NCBI GenBank assembly: GCA_947846985.1
Contig: CANTUZ010000001.1
Location: 185,774,455 to 185,838,454 of the forward strand
Source of the DNA: Fratercula arctica
Lineage: Eukaryota; Chordata; Aves; Charadriiformes; Alcidae
Reading direction: 5' to 3'
DNA: 64,000 bases
The notes beneath the pieces were generated by a model. The model worked only from the letters and a program-made list of their open reading frames with translations. It was not told the origin of the DNA and ran no database searches. The translations under genes and the position numbers were made by a program. This document shows positions 1-10,639 of this stretch, one piece after another. How positions within the stretch are numbered: position 1 is the stretch's first letter; each line of letters opens with the position of its first letter.

Positions 1-1855
1 TTTAGCAAGGAGGATATCCCTATTATACTGATATTTCATTGATCAGGTCTTGTGATTTTAAAAGCACATTAGGAATGCACATGAAATGTTAACAGGAAGA
101 ATCAAGAATAGTGTTGTGGGAAAGACCTCTGGTAAATTTTTGGGGAGTTTTTAATTCCTTTTTTTTCCTTAGTAGGTTTTGGTGTTTTTTTTTAATTTAT
201 TTGAGTGTGTTGATTTTCCTCAAGCTGTTGGGTTTTTAATTTGTAATTTCCCTTCTGAAAAGGCTTTCCTTTTCTTGGCTTTTTTCCTTTCTTAATTAAT
301 TTTTTGTACTTTTTTTTCTCGTCCCCTTCCTCGTCTCTGTAGCATCGCCTCTTTGAGGTCAGGCATGACCTTTCTTTCCACTGCTCAGTATTTGTAACAA
401 TTTAGGAATACTTTTCCCACTATAATTCCATACTTTTCTTACATTTCCACTATGATTCACACCTTATCATTCAATGTTGAAGTCAGTGATTAGGCTATGG
501 CAGGGTTTTACACCGTTTACACAGTGCTGTAAGTATCACATCAGCCCAATGCGGGCAGATACCTGTTTTGTAGCTGAGGACCTCGGGACAGCAATTTCAT
601 TCCTTCGGTCAGTGGCAGAGTCTGGTCAGAGCTGAGCTTGGTGTGCAGCTCTCCCTCACTGCAGTATTAGTCTTTATTCCTTTAGACTGAGCTGTGTCTT
701 ACACTCTCCTGGTCACCACAGAGGTCGCGTACGATCTCAAGTGGCTCTTGGCAGCTTTAGCAGGGAGCACGTGGTGGCACTAACAGCCCTGGAAATTTCA
801 GAGTTGGTTTCAAGCTGCCTCCAAGAAGCAGAGAAGTTGTAGCCATAAACTACTGTTCCAGCCCTGCCTGGCTACATGGAAGGAAACTAAAATGAATTTT
901 CCAGAGATCTCTCTGTCTATTAAGCACAGAACATTATGAGAACACCTGTGAACATGCTTGGAGTAAATTTTGACATTTCTAGCAACTCCAGAGCAGGAAA
1001 GCAACTCAATACTAAAGGTCATCTCTGAAATGAGGAGTCTGGCTTGGGGAGGCTTTGAGACATCAGCCGCCTCTTGCGTGTGCTTGGGTGAACTGGTGCT
1101 AAAGCCACAAGCATCAGCCAGGTTTCCTACACCGTAACAGAGTGCAAAAGAATATATCCCACTGCTTTGGAGACATGTCTCTGGGGAAGTTTTGTCCCAG
1201 TTTTGCTTCTGTTGTCATTGTGGGGCATGTGAGTGGAACCACTACAGTGAGCAAGCTGGTGATGTTTGAGAAATGTACACTTTTCTAAAGGGTTTCTTTT
1301 GACCACAGACTGTTGTGCCAGCACTGGCAGCATGAGACTACTGGTATTAGATAAATGTGTTAGCATGGTGCATTAATTTTAAGGAGATTGTGGATTTAGG
1401 GCAGCATATAACTACCGTAATTCAGATGAATTCGGAGATCTGAACCTCTTTGTTGGAGCCCTCTCTGAGGCTGTCGCTGTGCCTGTGTTAGTCGAGCACA
1501 TCTGGAGTAAAGCTGGGGCTGTGCTGGCTCAGGTCCAGCTGTGTCGGCTCTTCCAGCACTGTATCCTCTGCAATTCTGCCACTGGAGTAAGTGTGAGGGG
1601 AGTGAATGCGGATCTCCTGTACCTGTCAAAGTGGGCACAGTCTAAGTGAGCTCTCAGTTGGCCTAACTGTCCTCTTCAAACATACCTTGAGACTGGTCCA
1701 CAAACCCTGTTCTCCTCCGAAGGGGAGCATCTGAGTACGCTGCCCGTTGCATAAGGAAACGGTGGATGGTAGAATTCAGGTATTTAATAGCTGTAGATAC
1801 CTTAAACCTATATGATTCAAACAATATAAATTCAGCCCATCCCATGAATTAGACA
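1..1855. other. Unique AT-rich sequence, no gene seen
   Basis: I see no recognisable gene, repeat or RNA. The first 350 bases are strongly T-rich on the plus strand. The minus-strand open frames between 810 and 1845 are 60 to 80 codons long, start and stop at random, and show no family motif, so they look like chance frames. A moderately GC-richer patch lies near 1440-1560. Confidence 0.6.
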
Positions 1856-2023
1856 GTTCCTGTGTAAGAGGAGGCACAGCCAAGAATTAAAATAAAAAGG
1901 AGCAGCGAGCACAAGATGGCAATGAGAAAATACTAGTTAGCATGGTGAACCATGGTGTGACCGCCAGCCAAACCTGCTGCCTGTCTGCGTTCTGTGGGCA
2001 TCCCTGCAGAGGAGATGTTTTAG

Positions 2024-2155
2024 GAGGTTTTAGAAGACTTTGCAGACTTTTATACTGACATGGACTTCACCCAGGAGGAGAATTTTCAGAGGATTTTTGA
2101 AGACTCGTCGGACTTTTATACTGAAATCCACTTGTACATAAAGGAGGCAGGGACA
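2024..2155 (+). repeat. 66-bp imperfect tandem duplication, in frame
   Basis: Two copies of a 66-base unit lie side by side. The shared core GACTTTTATACTGA occurs at 2045 and again, with one end mismatch beyond it, at 2111; the preceding GAAGAC occurs at 2033 and 2099, all exactly 66 bases apart. Because 66 is a multiple of three, the copies stay in one frame, which is open from a TAG at 2021 to a TGA at 2177 (51 codons). It reads as a highly acidic peptide with EDFADFYT in the first unit and EDSSDFYT in the second. The same frame reopens after two stops and runs into the 139-codon frame at 2288-2707. I do not recognise a family. The TTTTATACTGA core also resembles the antisense TATA region of the LTR at 14807, so an eroded LTR is an alternative to an old coding repeat. 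Confidence 0.55.
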
Positions 2156-2287
2156 AAAATAAAAGCTACACAAACCTGAGACAGAGCTGCACAAAAACTG
2201 CTTACGAAGTTAAGAAAAGAGGGGGGGGGAAGTAAACCCCAGGCACAGTGGTAGAGCAGAGGTGTTCAAGAATGTAGCATAAAAAGA

Positions 2288-2707
2288 ATGTTCAACAGGG
2301 AAGAGCTGGTATTAAATCAGCACTTATTGCCTGCCTGTGTCATAAGGAGGGCAGCAGGATGCCATCCCTGCCAGAGCTGTCCTGCAGGTATCCTGGGGAC
2401 CATTTTGTGCCTTACAGCAGGGCGGCAGAGGAGCGGGCAGATGGCGGAGGGCTGCGTTTCTTCCCTCTCCTCCTCTTCTCTGCTCTCCACAGCAAGGGCT
2501 GAACCACTTCTATACTCTGCTCCCACCTTGAGTTTGCTTTTTTCACCCTACAAAGCCAGTATGACAGCACCTGGGAAGGCTTTTGCAAGGTATTTTTCCA
2601 CTGTTTGTGCCACTACCTCCAACAGCAGTTCTCAGATGCTCTCTTGCCCCTTTCGTGATCCCGTGTACATTCCCGCAGAGTGGTGTGAATACTGTCAAGC
2701 AGAATAG
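2288..2707 (+). other. 139-codon open frame, coding status doubtful
   Basis: This frame is open for 139 codons and lies in register with the acidic repeat upstream, separated from it by two stop codons. It begins MFNREELVLNQHLLPACVIR. A serine/leucine-rich stretch near residues 58-68 comes from a CT-rich run, and cysteines are frequent (about eight), but no domain, signal peptide or zinc-finger spacing is convincing. Overlapping frames on both strands are open too, which argues that low stop density from local GC content explains it. I cannot name a product, and it is more likely non-coding. Confidence 0.15.
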
Positions 2708-2709
2708 CA

Positions 2710-4900
2710 CTTTATACCCACTTTACCCAGATGCAGTGACTGTGCAGAAGTCACTAAAGTCCACAGAAATGGAGAACAAGTACAGTGTTCTGAAAAGTAC
2801 TTAGTCACTGTATGCGAAATATCAGTGAAGCCGTTGAAGGAGAAATTGCTAAATGAATCAGTCTTGAAAAAGTACACCCATTTAATCAAGTGGATTTAAA
2901 AATCAATCTGGTTCATCTGGTGCAGATCTCTAATGTAGATTTCCGTTAATCCTTTTAACCCTTGTGTATATCAATTTTGCTTGTGTCAGTAAGTTGCTGA
3001 TGCAGAGCAGATATAATAAAGGACTTAGCACCCATGAATTAAGTGCTCCAGTGCCTGAATTCTAAGTGCTTGGAGTAAAGTGCAATCATACAGTAAAGCA
3101 TACAGGCTGCCTGTACAGACAATGGGAAGAATTAAGTGCCTGAGAGGGGGTTTGGACCAGCCCTTGTGCAACAGGAATCTCCTCAGAGTTAGTGATGGGG
3201 GGTGTTGAGCACAGGGGTATGTCTGAGCATTTGCCTCTTTTTGGTGTTTTAATGCCTAGCCTGAAAAAAGGGGTTGTGAACCTGTGTCAAGAGCTTCAAC
3301 CCATTTTTGGATGTCTGCAAACACACATAATTTTAGAAAGCTTGCTTTCTGTCTGGTTGTGCCTCCCACCTTCTGCCAAGCAGGTGGAGCAGATGCCCAG
3401 GGCAGGGGAACAAGCCCAGGCCACCAGCTTTCCTCAGCCTGGGGAACTGCCCCTGGTAACTGCCTGTTTCGCCAGGGGAGGCACCTCCTGCCCTTTCTGC
3501 AGACGCAGGGTATCAGGGAGCAGGAGCACAATCGTCACACATCTGCGGAGCAGATAGGTGAGAGTCTAGGGTGGTAGCTTAGGGGTGGGATGTTTCTCCA
3601 GAGCAAGGAAATTCTTGTTCCATAGCAAAGTCACAGGATTTTGGCCAGTGAATGTAAAGCAACATGCAGCACATCCAGTTTTCAGGGGACAGGATGGTGC
3701 TGAGGTGGTGCTTTGGAGACACCTGCCTCTCCCCGTGTACTGCACTGATGCCTCTGTACCTTATCCTGGGCTCCCTTTAGAGGCAAGAGGCTAAGGATTT
3801 GTTTTAACATGGCCTCAGGTTTGCTGGGACTGAGATCCAAGGCCTTGTCTGTGCAGATTTTTGGAGCTGCCCTTTCTTACACAGCCTCCGTGTTCATGTT
3901 TTGGTTTTATGCATGAAGTAAAGCCCTGCTTCTGCTTCCAAGCAGCAAAGAGGGAGTGTGCAGAAGAGGAAACACAGGGCGGATTGCTGAAACACAGGTC
4001 AGGATTGCTGCTACCTGATCTCTTGTGCTTCACGTGCACGATGCCTGGGAAAAAAGCAGGACTGAAGGGAAACAAGACAACAAGAAGGCCAACCTTATAC
4101 TACCTTGGGCCAATCAGCAGAATTTCTGGGTCAGAATGGATGAGGTGTCCAAGCGCCGAGTGGAGATGTTTCTAGCATAAACAGCGAGGAAGCATTTGGC
4201 CTTCAATGAGAAAGTTTAACTCTTGATTATTGTAGGCATATGCTATCTGACCTTAACAAAGCAATCCTAATGCTGTTTTCATCAAGCTCATGGAGAGTTT
4301 TGCTTAGAGACCTGCTTGAGGGGTGCTGGGTTAGGCTGGTGTCTAATTGAGTTACCTGAGTCTAATTCTGTTGTCGTAATTGCCTGGGGGAAGCAGAAAG
4401 GGCTGGTTACCAGTTAAGATTTTAATGTTATTAATTTAAGAGAGCTTGAAGGGTATATGTGGTCTAAGGAATCTATCCAATTGATAGGAAAACAAGTTGA
4501 ATACCCTCCTGCCTCAAATTCTAGCTGTGTTCTCTGTCCAGGGAATTCAGTTTTCTATTTTTACGTTGGAAAGGTCAGGTCTTTGCAGCCTGTGGGAGGG
4601 CTGGCGTAGCCATGCCATGAGAAGCTGAAATCCAAGCTGCATCTCTGCCTCCCCACAATGAGGGGCCAAGTGACGAATGGGGAGACACCCTCTTCTGCAG
4701 AAGAACAGCTGTAACTTGTGTTTCAGCCTGGCGTGACATCAGTGTTTAGGTCTTCCAAAATCTAGCTGCTGTCTTCTAGCACAAAGAGTAATAGAAGGAG
4801 AAAACAACCTACCAGAAAGGAACAGTAAGGACTAAAAGATTGTTTTCTTCTTCATAGCTCTTTATTGAGCAGAGATGAACCCACATCTAGCAATCATATG
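2710..4900. other. Unique sequence, no gene seen
   Basis: Mixed-composition DNA with a GC-richer patch at about 3360-3500. The phrase GAATTAAGTGC recurs in slightly altered forms near 3036, 3058 and 3129, a weak scattered repeat. Several frames of 70 to 120 codons overlap each other at 3192-3577 and 3815-4175, which is typical of stop-poor but non-coding sequence. No repeat family is recognised. Confidence 0.55.
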
Positions 4901-4902
4901 AG

Positions 4903-5288
4903 AAGTGGGATTGCTTAGCCTAGAGAAAAGGAGGCTGAGGGAAACCTTATTGCTCTCTACAACTACCTGAAAGGAGGTTGTAGCGAGGTGGAGGTCGCTC
5001 TCTTCTCCCAAGTAACAAGCGATAGGACAAGAGGAAATGGCTTCAAGTTGCGCCAGGGGAGGTTTAGACTGGATATTAGGGAAAAATTTTACACTGAAAG
5101 GGTTATTAGGCATCGGAACAGGCTGCCCAGGGAAGTGGTTGAGGCACCATCCCTGGAGGAACTTAAAAGACGGGCAGACATAGTGCTTAGAGATATGGTT
5201 TAGTGCTAGTTTTTGTCAGAGTTAGGTTGATGGTTGGACTAGATGATCTGAAAGGTCCCTTCCGACCTAGGCAATTCTATGATTCTAT
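4903..5288 (+). mobile_element. CR1 LINE 3' end, 5'-truncated
   Basis: This is the 3' end of a CR1 non-LTR retrotransposon in sense orientation. The window shows the conserved C-terminal end of the CR1 ORF2 protein, open from 4988 to 5203. It contains SDRTRGNG, then [20 protein letters not shown] and [20 protein letters not shown], a strong match to the usual family ending. After a short 3' UTR containing GGTTGGACTAGATGATCT and GGTCCCTTCCGACCT, it ends in two copies of ATTCTATG at 5273-5288, the hallmark CR1 octamer tail. CR1 copies are normally cut at the 5' end by incomplete reverse transcription, and this one keeps under 400 bases. The reading frame is nearly intact here, so the copy is not among the oldest. 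It cannot move because the endonuclease and polymerase domains are absent. Confidence 0.93.
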
Positions 5289-5365
5289 GTTATACAAAAT
5301 GCTTGCTACAACCACCCCGTACAGTTCATCTTTGTCAACTTCAGCTCACAACTGACCTGAAGTAC

Positions 5366-5417
5366 GGAGTACTGTGTAGTTACAAGGAGTACTACGTAGT
5401 TACAAGGAGTACTACTA
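5366..5417 (+). repeat. 20-bp minisatellite, about 2.6 copies
   Basis: The unit GGAGTACTRYGTAGTTACAA occurs at 5366 and 5386, followed by a partial copy (GGAGTACTAC) at 5406. The first two copies differ only at two bases next to each other. It sits about 80 bases downstream of the CR1 tail and probably arose by local slippage or unequal exchange. The array is short and may vary in copy number. Confidence 0.85.
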
Positions 5418-5419
5418 AA

Positions 5420-6347
5420 ATCTGGCAAACTTCCTTTGGCAGATGAAAATTGTTAAATCTTCAGGACTGAATGGTTGCTCTAGATGTTTGTGATAATGCA
5501 AAAAAAGTAATTAAATATTAAGCAAGCTCCTATTACTACTTTTTTTTTTCTCCTAAACTTTCTAATTGGGAGAGAGGAAACATTGTGTTTTGAATAACCG
5601 CTAGAGCATGCAAACTGTTATCTCTTAAGTTATATAAAGTGCAGCCAAAAATTAATCCTGCAGTATGTTTTGGGTTTGTGTCTGCCAGCCCTGTAAACAG
5701 CTCCTGTATGGTCAGTGCATTCACTTAGACTAGAAAGTCTTTTGTTATCCATCTGAGGTGGCTTTTCAGATGCTGAGGCATGTTCCAGTAAGGTAGCAGT
5801 GACTTTCTAAGGAGCAAAATGGCAATTTATAATAGAAGCTGCAGAGTTCAATTTCCCAGAGTGTGACATAGGGCAGGTCTGTCTCTGTGATCCAAAAGGA
5901 CTCTGCTTATATGACCTGGAGGGCAGACCATCACCTACCCGTCTTCAAGAATGAGGCAATGGTATCAAAGCAGAGCTCTGTGTCCTTAATGGGCTCTTTG
6001 AAGTGCAGTAGCAGAGAAGTATTGCAGCTCCCTTCCTCCTTTCTGAAGAAAATCCAGCACGGTACGGATCTCTAGAAGTTATGTCTGTAAAGGTAGAGAA
6101 ACTAAATACAATTTTATGGAATATGCTGCTCTGGGGGAGTTCCTGGTTCTGTTGAGTTACCTTATTTGTCACCGAAGCTTTAATTGTAAAGCTGCACTCT
6201 GCTTTTGATAACGCTTCCCTGGTCTGCAAGCGGAGGAACCTTGTGTCGCCTTCTCTGCAGCTGCAGTCTCCGCGTGGTAACTTGTACAAACAGAAAGTGA
6301 TACTTCCATTGGTACCTCCATGATGTTAATGTAAATGAGTACACAAT
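5420..6347. other. Unique AT-rich sequence, no gene seen
   Basis: Nothing recognisable. A 114-codon minus-strand frame (5945-6289) overlaps a plus-strand frame and shows no motif. A short T run is at about 5540. No repeat family is identified. Confidence 0.55.
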
Positions 6348-6367
6348 GGGGGGGGGGGGGGGGGGGG
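6348..6367 (+). repeat. Run of 20 G
   Basis: An uninterrupted run of twenty G residues on the plus strand, rare in AT-rich DNA. It can form a G-quadruplex or slipped structures. The true length may be miscalled, since homopolymers of this length are difficult for most sequencing methods. Confidence 0.95.
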
Positions 6368-6369
6368 AA

Positions 6370-9300
6370 GAGAAAAGATTAATTTGACTCTACAGTGAAT
6401 AAAGACTGTGTGAGGCTTTAGCTACCCCATTTTTTTAGAAGCTCATTTGGCCTATTTTCATACTGTTTTGCTGATCGCATTCTGCAAGGATAGCAAGTAA
6501 GTTAGCTAGTAGGAGTGATTGCCAAAATGAAGATTAATTGAATATTGCAAAATGTTGATGAAACATAATACTGAATTCTTGTCTTCACATGGGCAAATTT
6601 ATTCTCTTATTTATATCAGTGCAATCAATTTTTTTTCAAAGAAAAATCCCAACAAAGCAACACGACTAATCTATTGAAACAGTTCATTTTTAATACTGAC
6701 TACTGGCAGCAAACTACTTACTAATGAGGTTCAGGATGTGAATTATTGTTGAAATGAATCCTTGAATAGTTTTGTATAATGCGTTGGAGAAAATCACAAC
6801 CTGTTTGCAACATATTTCAAAGTAGAACGAGATTAAATTAATTTCACATGTTACATTCCTTATGAAAAAGCCCCTGGCCCTAATAAGCATTTCCTACTGG
6901 CCTTTTTTTTTCCCTGATAAGGGAAGATCTACCTAAAATAGAAATGGGATAAGCAACTGCAGTGAATATTCTACTAAGTACTGAAATAGTAATATGGCTT
7001 CTTTCCCTTGAGAAATAGGTACTAAAACATTAACATTAAGGACTTTGGTTCTTTGGTGTAGGTCTGCTCTAATGTATACTCAAAGATAAATCAGCCACTG
7101 ATAATCCTGTCACAAATCATCAGTTTCCGTGTATTTTCAGTATCATCTTTACTCATTTATAGTAGTTTATTACCTACCAGTTGAATTGTTAGAACTTGTT
7201 TTCAGAACAGTGAAGGAAAAAAAGACTGTTCAGTTTTCTCTCTGGTCACGTTTCAGCCTGGTACAACTTCCTGATTTAATATAAAAATACCTTGCAAGTT
7301 CAAAAGAACCCTTCAGGTTATATTTATGCCTGCAGACTTCATGCTGGATGAGATAACGTTTGCCTGTGCTATGATGGTGCAAGTTTTATAGAGGCCTGGA
7401 GAATAGCTCCTAGCTTGACTTGCAACCAGACTTGTAAAGTTAACCTTTCAATTAACAGCCGAGACACCAAAGTGCCTTTGTGAATTTCAGTAGCTGCCCA
7501 CTGGCATCACCGAGCACTCAAAGTTTACTTTGAATATTGTGAAATGTATATTCCAGCAAAATATATACTATTACTGTCCTTTTTGTAGCTTTGTACAGGA
7601 GGAGTCTGATGAATCGGGATCCTGCATTTCAGACTAGAGCTGCTAATGTTAATAGTGATGGAGCACATACATACATTAACGAAACACTTAAATGCTCTGA
7701 TGGTGAGAGCTGTGGCAGGTAAGTGCCTCCAAGTCAGTTGCTTCGTAGAAGTCATGTTCGTATAAATGTCCAAGTTTCTTGCACATGGATGAGTTGCCTC
7801 AGAAAAGATACACGAGCATGAGTGTGGACATGCCTGGCTTCCAGTTAAAAATTCACAATTTTTTGCTTTCTTCTTTGGCTTGGAGGAATTCACATCAGTT
7901 ATTTCTCTTATGGCAAGAGTTCCTGTATCTCCAAGCTATGTGGCAGGGGAAAGGGGACGTTTGGTCTGCTCGGGCGGCACGAGTCTGTCTCAATCACGAC
8001 TTTGTCTTATTCCTTGTCTTCATTTGTCGTTGGTCAAGAAGCCGTAGGTGCCATCTGTGCCGCCCTGACAGAGTTGTGCTCTGGGCAGGGGCTGCAGCAT
8101 GATCGCTTCATCCCCAGCATCCTGGCAGCTCGGCGGCTTCTTCCCTCCTGCAGCTTGGGGTGATGCCCAGCGATGAGCAGAAGTGAGCAGGCTCTGGCAG
8201 GACTCCGCTAGCTCTTGCTGTTGGCAGCGGTCCCCGTACAAACACTCCTCGTTGGAAGACCCCATTGTGGCAACTACCAAAGAGAAGGTGAAAGGAGATG
8301 GATGGAGCTAATGGTTAAAAGGTGAAGAAACCCAACGTCCCCAACCCCCGAGTGGGGATGGTGCATAAGGAAGCATGGTGGGATGTGCACGCACCTACTC
8401 GTGCAGGAGGGCTGCTGGCACAAACCCTGTAAGATCTTTTGTCTGATGTGTTGTTTTGGCATCATTTAATGCATTTTGATTTGGTATTAGAAATTCTTAA
8501 GCCAGCTTGATCAGCAAAACTGCAGCCTGACTCTGCCCAGCTGTAGAGTGCCTGGGCACCCACCGCAGGGCCATTAACAAAGCAAGAAACACAGCTCACG
8601 ACCTGGCATCTAAAAAGGAGGGGTTATTTTACCTATCTTTCTGTGGATTCAGAACCCCAGAGCCCTAGCTTTCCTCTGTTTAATAAAAACCAGCTGGTTT
8701 TAGGCAGAAACCTATTCAAATTGCTAATACATTTTCTGTTCTTCACCACTGACGACTGAATGTGAAGTAACCCCACTCTAATTGTTTGGTAACGTTATGC
8801 TTTTTTTTTTTCTCTCAATACTTCTAATTGTGCACTGAAAATAAAACCTACTTGTCATTTTCTCTGTCTTCTGTAATTTGTTATTGGCTCTTATAGATTA
8901 TTCAGTAAACTCAAATTGCTTTTTGTCTTAATTGGGTCTTGTCTGCATTCTGCCCTGGCCAATTTTCAGCCTATCACCTAATTGCTTTGTGCCCTAATAA
9001 GATTGACTTGTTGATACAAGGAAATATAACATTTATTTTACACCTCATATTCCCCTCAGCTTGTGTAGAAAAAAATCATTTTAGCATTAACATATTTTGC
9101 AGTTGATTCTAGCGGCTGCCCGTTTTCCAGAATGTCTCACTAGCTAAAAATAATGGGGAGAAGATTGTTCAGTCAGCCTCTTCCTTCAAACATTTATTTT
9201 TTTTAGCCATCACCCACCTCATAGTAAACTTTTCTGAAATCAGCTTTTGGAATTTTAATACCTTTTTTTTTTTTCATTGACATACAAATCAGAGTTTGCT

Positions 9301-9800
9301 GGAGTTTAATGGTTCTGTTTATGCAGCAGTTAATAAACAAGTGTCCAAATACATCTTCAGCTCAGACCTCTCCCACTCCTGGATCTGTGTTGCTGGTTTG
9401 TAATGCGGTTAAGTAACCTCATATGTTTTATTCAAATTAAATGTTATGTCGTGGGTAATAGGCACTTTGGATAGTCCTTTTCAATGATATTAAATCTGCT
9501 TATCCTTGTTCTAAAAAGGACATAACCTCATTTCTAACTTCTCCCAGGTCACAAGATACAGTAATGTGAAACTGGAAAGGGATACGTCAAAGTTTTGGTT
9601 TATGTATATTGCTGGTTCCATTTAACTTCCATAAAAATTATCCGGAGATAATTTGTGTGTGCGACACATAAGAGATTAGGTACTAGAATATTAAAATTAT
9701 TGTTTATTTGCTCTCAGGCAGTCATCCCAGAAATCTTGTGAAAGGGTTTTTTTTGAAAATGAAGTAAAACTGTAAGCTTACACCACAAATGAAAGTTAAA
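6370..9800. other. Unique AT-rich sequence with a conserved-looking stretch
   Basis: No gene is recognised. The minus-strand frame at 8020-8280 begins near an ATG (MGSSNEECLYGDR) a few bases after a pyrimidine tract ending in TAG, but nothing else supports an exon. Around 8790-9060 the DNA is dense in TAATTG, CTAATTG and TTAATTGGG words, the core sites of homeodomain factors, in an otherwise repeat-free block. This is the usual look of a vertebrate conserved non-coding element, but conservation cannot be tested from one sequence. T runs occur at about 8803 and 9263-9274. Confidence 0.4.
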
Positions 9801-9801
9801 A

Positions 9802-9815
9802 ATATATATATATAT
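9802..9815. repeat. (AT)7 dinucleotide repeat
   Basis: Seven perfect AT units, flanked by AAA on the left and TTTC on the right. It is short, and its length may be polymorphic. Confidence 0.9.
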
Positions 9816-9819
9816 TTCT

Positions 9820-10553
9820 GGGAACAGAGGGAGTGTGAGGTGGGTTACACCTTGCTGGCTCTGGAGAGGTGGCTGGGCTGTTCTGCTTGGCTACCTCCAG
9901 CCCAGTTGGATTATCTCCATAGGCGGAATGGGCATAAGGGGCCAGTTTTAGGTAGGCGGTAGGTTTCAGGGCACTCTGACACCAGCCAGCTGAAGTAGAG
10001 AATGGATTAAGCCATGCTGATACCCCCTTGACAAAGGGAAACACCTCCTACCCAGACCCTCTCCTGTTCTTCTGTGGGTGAAGAGCCCCATGCAGCAGCA
10101 TCTCACTGTCCGCCGCATCCAGCTGCGCTGCACGCAGCAGCAACCGGCTCTTCAGAGCCAATGTGTGAGGCACACGGGGGTTTTGGGGACCAGACTGAAA
10201 TTTTCTGTCATTTCCTACTTAGCAGCAATTCTGCTCTAACAGGGAAGATAATCAATGTCGCACGTGGTTTCTGTCTCCTGACAGTTCCCATTAGCTGGGA
10301 CCCAGCTGAGCCTTCACTGGGTCTTTCAGTTCAATAGAAATCTGCATGTGAAATGTGTCTCTTTTTTTGCCAGCCCTGATTACATGGTAATGATCAGTTA
10401 TCTTTCCTTACATTACCTTCCCTTGCTTACTTGTAAGTGTCAGGTTCTCCTTTCTCACTTTTGTTTCAGCTGTTAAACTGTCAGAAAAAGCTAGTGCTTT
10501 CTGGCAGTGATGAAGCTGCATTTGGGGTTTTGTATGAAAGTGTTTTTATGGTT
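9820..10553. other. Unique sequence, no gene seen
   Basis: A slightly GC-richer patch (9830-10170) carries overlapping 80- to 90-codon frames on opposite strands with no recognisable motif. Nothing resembles a known repeat. Confidence 0.5.
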
Positions 10554-10633
10554 TTGGGGTTTTTTTTGTGTTTTTTTTTTGTTTGTTTGTTTTGTTTGGG
10601 GTTTTTTTGTTTTGTTTTGTTTTTTTTTTTTTA
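10554..10633 (+). repeat. T-rich low-complexity block with TTTG units
   Basis: About 80 bases made almost only of T and G, with GTTTGTTTGTTTTG and TTTTGTTTTGTTTT sub-runs and a terminal run of about twelve T. It behaves as a (TTTG)n/poly-T simple repeat. It could be the decayed poly-A tail of a minus-strand retroposed copy, but no body of such an element is recognised to its right. The lysine-rich and phenylalanine-rich frames across it are artefacts. Confidence 0.85.
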
Positions 10634-10639
10634 AACTGT

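Noticed and set aside
8020..8280. Minus-strand frame starting MGSSNEECLYGDR after a TAG acceptor-like site
   Set aside because: The pyrimidine tract is weak, no donor or partner exon is seen, and an overlapping plus-strand frame is equally open.
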